NCBI GenBank assembly: GCA_030639555.1
Contig: DAOWCM010000026.1
Location: 1-13,294 of the forward strand
Source: Candidatus Eiseniibacteriota bacterium
GTDB lineage: Bacteria > Joyebacterota > Joyebacteria > Joyebacterales > Joyebacteraceae
Length of the DNA stretch: 13,294 nucleotides
Reading direction: 5' to 3'
The notes below the pieces were generated by a model. That model had not been told where the DNA came from. It did not search any database and saw only the letters and a list, made by a program, of their open reading frames with translations. Below are positions 1-5,657 of this stretch, piece by piece (positions within the stretch are counted from its first letter, which is position 1; each line of letters starts with the position of its first letter). The translations under genes and the position numbers were made by a program.

Positions 1-95
1 GGCGCCCGTTTCTCGGAAGCGACCAGTGCCTAACCAGATGCTGACCCATCGTGTCCTGAATAGCCTTGTAGCAGGCCCCCGCTATCAAGGACGAG

Positions 96-117
96 CCCCC
101 GGCAGAGACCCCGGGGG
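96..117. terminator. GC-rich hairpin, possible terminator
   Basis: CCCCCGG at 96-102 pairs with CCGGGGG at 111-117 around an 8-base loop. On the plus strand it is followed by GGTCGTTTC, so there is no real T-run. It lies in gene-free DNA between the left window edge and the end of the minus-strand gene at 181. It could end a plus-strand transcript entering from outside the window. The evidence is structural only. Confidence 0.25.
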
Positions 118-131
118 GTCGTTTCGGGACA

Positions 132-153
132 GCCCGGGCCACACGGCCCGGGC
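132..153. terminator. Perfect 9-bp hairpin beyond the minus-strand gene
   Basis: GCCCGGGCC (132-140), loop ACAC, then GGCCCGGGC (145-153) form a perfect 9-bp stem with a 4-base loop. It sits 28 bases past the stop codon of the minus-strand gene ending at 181, where a terminator for the SDR/CxxCH gene pair would be expected. Neither flank carries a proper T-tract (CCTCCGTTT on the plus side, TGTCCCGAAAC on the minus side). It is therefore either a weak intrinsic terminator or an mRNA 3'-end stabilising stem, usable from both directions. Together with the hairpin at 96-117 it is the only structure I see in positions 1-180. Confidence 0.4.
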
Positions 154-180
154 CCTCCGTTTGAGATCACTGTCCTCCGC

Positions 181-783
181 TCAATCCACGACGTCCAGGA
201 ACAGCTTCCTGACGAGGTAGTTGCCCTTGAGCCAGGCGTTGGGATTGCCCTTGGTCGACTCGCCGGACGTGAGCATCACCTGAAGCTCCAGTTCGCAGTC
301 CTGGGCAGAATCGCCCGGCCGGATCTTCATCGGAAGGCCCGTCACCGCCGCCCCGGGATACTCCGGCACTTTGTCGCCCACGACCCGGCAGGAGAGCGGC
401 AGGGTGACGTCCCACCCTGGCGCGAATTTCGAGAAGGACCCGGTCTCGATCCGTCTCGGGTCAATGTAGAGCCACGCGTTGCGGACAGGCGGCGGGGCCT
501 CGTCACCCGCGATCCTCCCTATGACCGTGATCACCGTCCGGATCTCACCGCGCGGCACCTCGAGCAGAAACCGTCCGTCTGGCTGACGTAGCGAGGACCG
601 GGTCGACCCGTCGAGGATGTCCACGATCGTGTTCTCCTCGTCGACCCACGGCCCGGTCTCAGCGTGGCAGACCGCGCACGAGCGGCTCTTGCCTCCGATT
701 CCCACTGCCGGCGGGTACGCGCCGGCGGCGCTGCAGAGAAGCAGCGCCATGCCACAGAACACAACTGCGTGCGAGCGTCCCAT
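181..783 (-). CDS. Exported CxxCH (haem c-type motif) protein, unknown function
   Basis: This is a 200-residue protein of a family I do not recognise. Residues 1-22 look like a Sec signal peptide: a short basic start, a hydrophobic stretch (about residues 6-21) and a likely AGA cleavage site before Tyr23. The only haem-type motif, C36-A-V-C39-H40, follows soon after, so one covalently bound haem c in the periplasm is plausible. No distal Met ligand is obvious. The remainder (about 45-200) looks beta-rich and has two further cysteines (C132, C163) that could form a disulfide. The ATG at 781-783 is preceded by a purine-rich GAGGGGGAGGAG. The gene lies 47 bases downstream of the SDR gene on the same strand and is probably co-transcribed with it. 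A lipoprotein is unlikely because LLLC does not fit the lipobox. A CxxCH motif alone does not prove haem binding. Confidence 0.75.
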   Translation of the reverse strand: MGRSHAVVFCGMALLLCSAAGAYPPAVGIGGKSRSCAVCHAETGPWVDEENTIVDILDGSTRSSLRQPDGRFLLEVPRGEIRTVITVIGRIAGDEAPPPVRNAWLYIDPRRIETGSFSKFAPGWDVTLPLSCRVVGDKVPEYPGAAVTGLPMKIRPGDSAQDCELELQVMLTSGESTKGNPNAWLKGNYLVRKLFLDVVD

Positions 784-830
784 CTCCTCCCCCTCTCTCT
801 GTCAAGGCGACCTTCCTTCGGCAACCGACG

Positions 831-2351
831 TCAGCTGCGTCTGGCAATTTGCTCGATCAGGTCGCGGAAGATGAAGTGGTGAAACGGCAGGAACGCGTAC
901 CAGTACGCGTGCCCGAACACGCCACGAGGTTCGTAGAACGCCTCCACACTGAGGCGGTTCACACCCTCCTCCGGGCGGATGCTGAACTGAAGCCAAGCAG
1001 CACCCGGCATCTTCATCTCGGCACGCAGCAGGAGCCTCCTGTCGCGCGCGCGCGCTTCGACGCGCCAGAAATCTATCACGTCACCGACCCTCAGCTCTGA
1101 CAGGCTCCGCCTGCCCCGAGAGGTCCCGACTCCGAAAAAGACCCGATCGAACGCGCCGCGGACCCTCCACATCCAGTTGCTCTGAAACCACCCCTCCTTG
1201 CCCCCGATGCTGCACAAGGACCGGAAGAGCGACGCGGCGCTCTTCTCAGTGAGCAACGAGTGCGAGGACCTGTAGCGTGGGAGCTTCGGGAGATCCGCGA
1301 GTCTCAGGTCAAGCTCGTGTGCGGGTGGATAGGAGTCCGACCACCTGGTGTGCACCCGGTCCTCCCGCTCGCGAGCGACGGCCCTCACAACTGCCTCCCG
1401 GTAGGTCAGGGGCTTGAACGGGAGGATGCGTCTGATCTCGTTGTCGAGGCAGATCACCTCGTCCGCGCGGCCCTCGAAGAGACTGAGCGTGACCGGAGCG
1501 GGGACAGGGGTGATGAGACTGGCGAGGTAGGCCAGGAAACGGACGTTGGAGATCGGAGAGCGCACGAACAGCCTCTTCAGGCCGAGGACATCCGTGAATA
1601 CCCTGAGTATCTCTTCGTAGGTAAGCACGTCCGCGCCCCCGATGTCGAAGGACCGCCCGGAGGTCGCGGGCTCCTCGAGCGCACCGACCAGGTACTTGAC
1701 CACGTCGCGGATGCCGATCGGTTGACACCGCGTCTGCGCCCAGCGTGGCGTAGGAAACACCAGGATGTTCTTCACAAGATGCTCGACGATCTCGTACGAG
1801 GCACTGCCCGAGCCTATGATGATGGCCGCGCGCAGGATGGTCGTGGGGACGCTGCCCCGTGAGAGCTCGCGGGCCACCTTCTTCCTGCTGCGCAGATGAG
1901 GGGAGAGGACGGCCTGAACGTCGCCGAGCGCTCCGAGGTAAATGATCCTCTTGACATCGCCTTCTTCAGCTGCCCTCCTGAAATTGGCCGCAGCGCAGAA
2001 GTCGGTCGACTCGAATATCTTCTGTCCCAGAAGCAGTGAGTGGATCAGGTAGTAGGCGGTGTGGACACCGTCGAGGGCCGTCGCCAGTTCCTCCGGCCGA
2101 AGAGCGTCGGCCACCACTATCTCTGCATCCGCCCACCGCTCTTTGTACTCGGGAGAGGCGGCGCGCACCATCACTCTGACGTGATACCCTCGTGCCAGCA
2201 GCTCGGGAACGAGCCGTCCCCCCACGTACCCGGTGGCTCCGGTGACCAGCACCTTTCCTATGCCTGTCTGCGGCTTGGAGGGTAGGTCGCGACAGAAGAA
2301 GCCGTCATCCCACTTCAACACCGGCTCTCCTGTGATGCGGCTGGTTGTCAT
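831..2351 (-). CDS. Atypical SDR-family NAD(P)-binding protein with DUF2867 C-terminal domain
   Basis: This is a 506-residue two-domain protein. Residues about 32-330 form an extended/atypical short-chain dehydrogenase fold. The dinucleotide motif TGATGYVGG starts at T37, and YYLIHS at 100-105 is typical of the YbjT/NDUFA9-like group. The classical SDR Tyr-x3-Lys pair is not evident, as is usual for these atypical SDRs. Residues about 370-505 resemble DUF2867 (tryptophan-rich GWF...WMWR, then RGRRSLSELRVGDVIDFWRVE and LLLRAEMK-PG). The substrate is unknown; roles as an NAD(P)-binding chaperone or reductase are guesses. The total length matches this SDR-DUF2867 architecture. The ATG at 2349-2351 has GGGAG (2361-2365, minus strand) 9 bases upstream. 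It is the first gene of a minus-strand pair with the CxxCH protein, and is divergent from the Hdr/Nuo operon. No functional link to that operon is evident. Confidence 0.85.
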   Translation of the reverse strand: MTTSRITGEPVLKWDDGFFCRDLPSKPQTGIGKVLVTGATGYVGGRLVPELLARGYHVRVMVRAASPEYKERWADAEIVVADALRPEELATALDGVHTAYYLIHSLLLGQKIFESTDFCAAANFRRAAEEGDVKRIIYLGALGDVQAVLSPHLRSRKKVARELSRGSVPTTILRAAIIIGSGSASYEIVEHLVKNILVFPTPRWAQTRCQPIGIRDVVKYLVGALEEPATSGRSFDIGGADVLTYEEILRVFTDVLGLKRLFVRSPISNVRFLAYLASLITPVPAPVTLSLFEGRADEVICLDNEIRRILPFKPLTYREAVVRAVAREREDRVHTRWSDSYPPAHELDLRLADLPKLPRYRSSHSLLTEKSAASLFRSLCSIGGKEGWFQSNWMWRVRGAFDRVFFGVGTSRGRRSLSELRVGDVIDFWRVEARARDRRLLLRAEMKMPGAAWLQFSIRPEEGVNRLSVEAFYEPRGVFGHAYWYAFLPFHHFIFRDLIEQIARRS

Positions 2352-2541
2352 GCTGGTCTGCTCCCACGGAACAGGTTCGCCGCCGCCCTCTGAAGCCGCG
2401 GCGTCGCCACACGATGCAGGCGCCCCACCGGTTACGAGGTACTCCTTAAGGATGAGGTGCCCACGGCGATTGACTCCCGCTCAGACTAGCACAGACAGGG
2501 CGTTACTGGGAGCATCCGAATTGCGGTAGGCGAAGTGACGC

Positions 2542-2570
2542 TTGATGTCGGCCCGCCGCCACGCTATGCT
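2542..2570 (+). promoter_or_regulatory. Putative sigma70-type promoter for the tRNA-like RNA
   Basis: TTGATG (2542-2547, 4 of 6 to TTGACA) and TATGCT (2565-2570, 4 of 6 to TATAAT) are separated by exactly 17 bases. Transcription would begin around 2576-2578, only about 8 bases before the 5' end of the tRNA-like cloverleaf at 2585. That placement makes the weak match more believable. The same transcript could read on into the Hdr/Nuo operon, because I see no terminator with a T-run between them. Confidence 0.35.
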
Positions 2571-2584
2571 AGATGGTGAGTCAC

Positions 2585-2665
2585 AGGGGCGTAGCGTGTC
2601 TTGGTGCGCTCACCTGCTTCAAAGAGAGCAGGCAGCCGGAGGTTGGGAACCTCTCGCCCCTACCA
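2585..2665 (+). tRNA. Degenerate tRNA-like gene, closest by eye to tRNA-Pro, CCA encoded
   Basis: The fold is a cloverleaf. The acceptor stem AGGGGCG (2585-2591) pairs with CGCCCCT (2655-2661), followed by A2662 and CCA at 2663-2665. TA fills positions 8-9. The D-stem GCGT/GCGC spans 2594-2609. The anticodon stem is CCTGC (2613-2617)/GCAGG (2628-2632). The T-stem GGAGG/CCTCT (2638-2654) abuts the acceptor directly. By memory the line-up resembles bacterial tRNA-Pro. The loops are abnormal: the T-loop is TTGGGAA instead of TTCRANY, A14 and A21 are missing, 3 bases instead of 1 precede the anticodon stem, and the anticodon loop (TTCAAAGAGA) has 10 bases with no clear anticodon. All four stems remain paired. 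It may be a decaying tRNA pseudogene or a tRNA-derived RNA with a non-decoding role. I do not think it is an ordinary decoding tRNA. Confidence 0.4.
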
Positions 2666-2705
2666 AACCAGACAGTCCAATTTGCGCGTGGAGCCGTGAC
2701 CGCCG

Positions 2706-2733
2706 TCAGTGCGTTTGTTGTCGTTCGCACTGA
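2706..2733. promoter_or_regulatory. Inverted repeat with 8-bp arms, possible operator
   Basis: TCAGTGCG (2706-2713) and its exact reverse complement CGCACTGA (2726-2733) flank a T-rich 12-base spacer. Its centre lies about 48 bases upstream of the start point expected from the -10-like TATTAT at 2756-2761, a position where an activator commonly binds. In RNA it could also form a hairpin in the leader if transcription starts at the upstream promoter. No regulator gene is in the window to pair it with. Confidence 0.3.
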
Positions 2734-2755
2734 ACGCGGCGCGTGCTCTGCATTC

Positions 2756-2761
2756 TATTAT
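2756..2761 (+). promoter_or_regulatory. -10-like hexamer upstream of the Hdr/Nuo operon
   Basis: TATTAT matches TATAAT at 5 of 6 positions and is one of the few AT-rich spots in this leader. No acceptable -35 hexamer lies 16-18 bases upstream (the sequence there is GC-rich), so activation through the inverted repeat at 2706-2733 would be needed. Transcription would start near 2768, giving a leader of about 68 bases before the GTG at 2836. This is a weak, single-motif call. Confidence 0.22.
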
Positions 2762-2820
2762 GGACCCCGGTCTTGTGCCAAGAGGTGAGGCTGGTCGTGA
2801 CCGGTGAGCGACATCGCGTT

Positions 2821-2831
2821 GGAGAAGGGGG
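2821..2831 (+). promoter_or_regulatory. Purine-rich ribosome-binding site for the GTG at 2836
   Basis: GGAGAAGGGGG lies 4 bases before GTG 2836, with the GGAG part 11 bases away. A competing in-frame GTG at 2797 has a better-spaced GAGG at 2787-2790. I prefer 2836 because the 13 codons from 2797 to 2835 have only about half G/C at the third position, whereas codons from 2836 on jump to more than 80%. Confidence 0.4.
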
Positions 2832-2835
2832 CCAT

Positions 2836-3729
2836 GTGAGTGAGGCGACTCTGACCGCCGACATCAGCAACCACGTCGGGGCTGTGCTGGTCGTGGGAGC
2901 CGGTATCTCTGGCATGCAGGCGGCCTTGGATCTGGCGGACGGCGGGTACTACGTGTACCTCCTCGATAGCGAGCCGGCGATCGGCGGGTTGATGTCCAAG
3001 CTGGACAAGACGTTTCCCACCAACGACTGCGCCATGTGTGTCATGAGCCCGAAGCTCGTCGACTGCGGCCGCCATCTCAACATCGAGCTCATCACCTACG
3101 CCGACGTCAAGGGTATCAAGGGCGAGCCCGGCAACTACCAGGTGAGCATCCTGCGGAAGGCGAAGTCGGTCGACGAGGAGAAGTGCACGGGATGCGGAGA
3201 GTGCGTGACGAGCTGTCCCTCGCGCTACATTGTGCGCGCGCCCACCGACGAGATACGCTACGCCCCGGCGCTCGGCGAGGAGGACCGAGACTTCCTCGAC
3301 CGACTGCTGCGCCAGGAGCCGGACATCGAGGGGAATCTCCTCAGCGTGCTGCAGGACATTAGCACCTACTACCGCTACCTCCCTGAGCACATCCTCGAGT
3401 ACGTTGCCGACAGCACCGGTATCCCGCTGGCCAGGATGATCTCCATTGCCACGTTCTACAGCGCGTTCTCGCTCGAGCAGAAGGGTGAGCACACCATCTC
3501 CGTCTGCGCGGGAACCGCGTGCCACGTCAAAGGCTCGGGGCCGATTCTGTCTAGGCTCGAGACGATCCTGGGAGTCGAGAGCGGCGGAACGACGGCAGAC
3601 CGGAAGTTCACGCTTCAGACCGTCAGGTGCATAGGCTGCTGCGCGCTGGCCCCGGCCATCCGGATAGACGAGGAGACGTACGGGTTCGTGATGCTCCGCG
3701 GTCTCGAGAAGATACTCAAGGAGTACTAG
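2836..3729 (+). CDS. HdrA N-terminal FAD/ferredoxin part fused to NuoE-like [2Fe-2S] domain
   Basis: This is a 297-residue fusion. Residues 15-135 are the N-terminal piece of HdrA: FAD-binding GAGISG (21-26), the GGLMSKLDKTFP region, the HdrA hallmark NDC65AMC68 with C77, and one ferredoxin motif C117-x2-C120-x2-C123-x3-C127. The rest of HdrA is absent. From about residue 145 the protein becomes a NuoE/HydC thioredoxin-like domain of normal length, with cluster cysteines C224, C229, C265 and C269. NuoE-type subunits carry a [2Fe-2S] cluster beside the NADH/FMN site of NuoF, and nuoF follows after 3 bases. The missing HdrA part occurs in the third gene (from about its residue 205), suggesting the halves pair in trans. 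The start is GTG 2836; GTG 2797 (310 residues) is the main alternative. It is the first gene of the operon. The domain assignments are firm; FAD binding by the half domain alone is doubtful. Confidence 0.88.
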   Translation: MSEATLTADISNHVGAVLVVGAGISGMQAALDLADGGYYVYLLDSEPAIGGLMSKLDKTFPTNDCAMCVMSPKLVDCGRHLNIELITYADVKGIKGEPGNYQVSILRKAKSVDEEKCTGCGECVTSCPSRYIVRAPTDEIRYAPALGEEDRDFLDRLLRQEPDIEGNLLSVLQDISTYYRYLPEHILEYVADSTGIPLARMISIATFYSAFSLEQKGEHTISVCAGTACHVKGSGPILSRLETILGVESGGTTADRKFTLQTVRCIGCCALAPAIRIDEETYGFVMLRGLEKILKEY

Positions 3730-3732
3730 AAC

Positions 3733-5640
3733 ATGTCCCAGCTCAGCTCCTTCGAGGAGTTCGAGGAAACCAGACGCAGAGCTGCCGAGACGCACTGGAG
3801 CGGGCCGACCAGCATCCGTGTGGGGATGGCTTCGTGCGGCCTCGCCGCAGGAGCGGAGCGGCTCTACAGGGCGGCCTCCGAGGGAGCGAGGTTGGGAGAC
3901 GCCGACTTCAACGTGGTCCGGGTGGGGTGCCGCGGAAGCTGCGCCGTGGAGCCGATGGTCGAGGTCGTCTGCCCGGACTTCCATCTCATCTTCAGCGACG
4001 TCACGCCCGCCAGCATGGACGCCATCATAGAGGGTGCGAGAACAGGCGATTTCAGTTCCTTCGAGGCCGGTGAGACGCTCTGGCAGGAGCGACAGAGCCT
4101 GAGGGCCGACGGCACGCCGTTCGTCACACGTCCGGGCTATGAGGGTGACGTTCCGGACATCTCGTCCATCCCGTTCTACCGGCCGCAGCGGAAGATCGTC
4201 ACGCGCAATTGCGGCCTCATCGATCCTTTCAGTATCGAGGACGCCATTGCCAGGGACGGTTACGCAGCACTCGTCAAGGTACTCAGGGACAACGATCCGC
4301 AGGCCGTGATTCAGACGATACTCGACTCGGGGCTCCGAGGCCGCGGCGGGGCCGGCTTCCCCACAGGGCGAAAGTGGGCGATCGCGCGAGCCGCATCTGG
4401 CAAGGAGAAATCGGTGTTCGTCAACGCCGACGAGGGAGACCCGGGGGCCTTCATGGACCGGTCGGTCCTCGAGAGCGACCCCCACACGGTGCTCGAGGGA
4501 ATGACCATCGGGGCGTTCGCGATCGGCGCGTCAATCGGCATAATCTACATCCGGGCCGAGTATCCGCTGGCTGTGCAAACGGTGCAGAACGCGATCGTGC
4601 AGGCCCGCGAGTACGGCCTCCTGGGCGATAACGTACTCGGGACCTCGTTCAGTTTCGACGTCTCCATCAGGATCGGAGCGGGCGCGTTTGTCTGCGGAGA
4701 GGAGACGGCACTGATCGCCTCGGCGGAGGGGAAGGTCGGCGAGCCGAGACCGCGTCCCCCCTACCCCGCGCAGCAGGGCTACCACGGCAACCCCACGGTC
4801 ATCAACAACGTCAAGACCTGGTCGACGGTCGCCGCGATCATCATTAACGGAGCGGAGTGGTTCGCCGGCATAGGTTCGGAGAAGAGCACAGGCACTGCCG
4901 TATTCTGTGTGACCGGGACCATCAAGAACACCGGTCTCGCCGAGGTCCCGATGGGGACGACGCTCAGGGACATCGTGTTCGGCGTCGGGGGCGGCCCCGA
5001 GAAGGCCGGGCGAGAGATTAAGGCGGTGCAGACTGGCGGGCCGTCCGGCGGGTGTCTGCCGAGCAGCCTGCTCGACCTTCCCGCGGACTACGAACACTTG
5101 ACGGAGGCGGGCTCCATGATGGGCTCCGGCGGGATGATCGTGGTCGACGACCGGACCTGCATGGTGAATCTCGCGAAGTTCTTCCTGAACTTCACCATGG
5201 ACGAGTCGTGCGGCAAGTGCACCCCTTGCCGTGAGGGGACCCGCCGAATGCACGATCTTCTCGACAAGATAACGTCGGGCCAGGGCACCGAGGAGGACAT
5301 CGAATTCCTGGAGGAGCTGGCGACATACGTCAAAGACTCATCGCTCTGCGGGCTCGGCGCCACCGCCCCGAACCCGGTGCTCTCGACGCTGAGGTACTTC
5401 CGGGACGAGTACGAGGCACACATTCGCGAGAAGAAGTGCCCAGCCGGGAGTTGCGCCGCGCTCATCAGTTTCGTCGTCGAGCCCGAGAAGTGCACGGCGT
5501 GCGGCGCCTGTGCGAAGGTCTGCCCGGTCGAGGCCGTTCCACCGGTGGACGGTGCGCCACCGATCATCGATCAGAGCACGTGCACGCGGTGCCGCACCTG
5601 CTACGAGGTCTGCCCGGTGGAGGCCATTCGAATCGAGTAA
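3733..5640 (+). CDS. nuoF: NuoF/HydB-like NADH-binding FMN iron-sulfur subunit
   Basis: This 635-residue protein should oxidise or reduce NAD(H) at FMN. It has an N-terminal thioredoxin-like segment (C35, C66, C70), then a NuoF core. The core shows glycine-rich GRGGAGFPTGRKW (203-215) for FMN/NADH, NADEGDPGAFMDR (231-243), GAGAFVCGEETALI (315-328), an SLBB-like region (about 395-445), and the [4Fe-4S] ligands C493, C496, C499 and C539. Residues 580-630 add two ferredoxin motifs (C587/C590/C593/C597 and C617/C620/C623/C627). The N-terminal and C-terminal additions match HydB of bifurcating hydrogenases and HndC more than NuoF of complex I, which is shorter. No membrane segments are present, so the protein is soluble. 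AAGGAG at 3718-3723, inside the end of the preceding gene, is spaced 9 bases from the ATG, implying translational coupling. With the NuoE domain before it and the NuoG-like domain after it, it forms the diaphorase module of the operon. Confidence 0.93.
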   Translation: MSQLSSFEEFEETRRRAAETHWSGPTSIRVGMASCGLAAGAERLYRAASEGARLGDADFNVVRVGCRGSCAVEPMVEVVCPDFHLIFSDVTPASMDAIIEGARTGDFSSFEAGETLWQERQSLRADGTPFVTRPGYEGDVPDISSIPFYRPQRKIVTRNCGLIDPFSIEDAIARDGYAALVKVLRDNDPQAVIQTILDSGLRGRGGAGFPTGRKWAIARAASGKEKSVFVNADEGDPGAFMDRSVLESDPHTVLEGMTIGAFAIGASIGIIYIRAEYPLAVQTVQNAIVQAREYGLLGDNVLGTSFSFDVSIRIGAGAFVCGEETALIASAEGKVGEPRPRPPYPAQQGYHGNPTVINNVKTWSTVAAIIINGAEWFAGIGSEKSTGTAVFCVTGTIKNTGLAEVPMGTTLRDIVFGVGGGPEKAGREIKAVQTGGPSGGCLPSSLLDLPADYEHLTEAGSMMGSGGMIVVDDRTCMVNLAKFFLNFTMDESCGKCTPCREGTRRMHDLLDKITSGQGTEEDIEFLEELATYVKDSSLCGLGATAPNPVLSTLRYFRDEYEAHIREKKCPAGSCAALISFVVEPEKCTACGACAKVCPVEAVPPVDGAPPIIDQSTCTRCRTCYEVCPVEAIRIE

Positions 5641-5657
5641 CATGAACCGAGCGAGTG

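Larger units (their letters stand above)
2352..2835. other. Divergent intergenic region
   Basis: These 484 bases separate the minus-strand SDR gene from the plus-strand Hdr/Nuo operon. I see no convincing protein gene here. It contains a TTGATG-N17-TATGCT promoter-like pair, a tRNA-like cloverleaf, an inverted repeat with 8-bp arms at 2706-2733, and a -10-like TATTAT at 2756-2761. A TTGACT hexamer at 2470-2475 has no matching -10. A 10-base palindrome TCCTTAAGGA lies at 2443-2452. I found no good minus-strand promoter for the SDR gene by eye. The region must nevertheless hold promoters for both divergent units. Confidence 0.7.

Noticed and set aside
1..33. Possible last 10 codons of an upstream plus-strand gene ending at TAA 31-33
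   Set aside because: Ten codons without homology cannot be told apart from chance.
26..220. 64-codon plus-strand frame at the left edge
   Set aside because: It runs through both GC-rich hairpins and over the end of the minus-strand gene, with Arg/Gly/Pro/Ser-rich translation and no ribosome-binding site; likely noncoding.
2443..2452. 10-base palindrome TCCTTAAGGA
   Set aside because: It is too short and has no promoter context on either strand; expected by chance in a window of this size.
2470..2475. TTGACT as a -35 element
   Set aside because: No -10-like hexamer lies 15-19 bases downstream on the plus strand.
2617..2623. CTTCAAA resembling the anticodon loop of selenocysteine tRNA
   Set aside because: The bases flanking this heptamer do not pair. 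The acceptor is 7 bp, there is no long variable arm, and the only stem that forms gives a longer loop, so tRNA-Sec is not supported.
2542..2788. Two short plus-strand frames in the leader (2542-2733 and 2573-2788)
   Set aside because: They cross the tRNA-like structure and the inverted repeat, lack a convincing ribosome-binding site, and have no recognisable protein features.
2743..2835. ATG 2743 or GTG 2797 as start of the HdrA-N/NuoE gene
   Set aside because: Third-position G/C is low until 2836 and HdrA homology begins only about 14 codons after 2836. GTG 2797 does have a fair GAGG and is kept as an alternative in the entry.
2758..4485. Long minus-strand open frames antisense to the operon (also 5679-9152, 8885-10435, 11167-12132 and 12292-13248)
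   Set aside because: They lie opposite clear, well-matched genes, show no recognisable motifs, and are Arg/His/Leu-rich in the way that antisense frames of GC-rich genes are.
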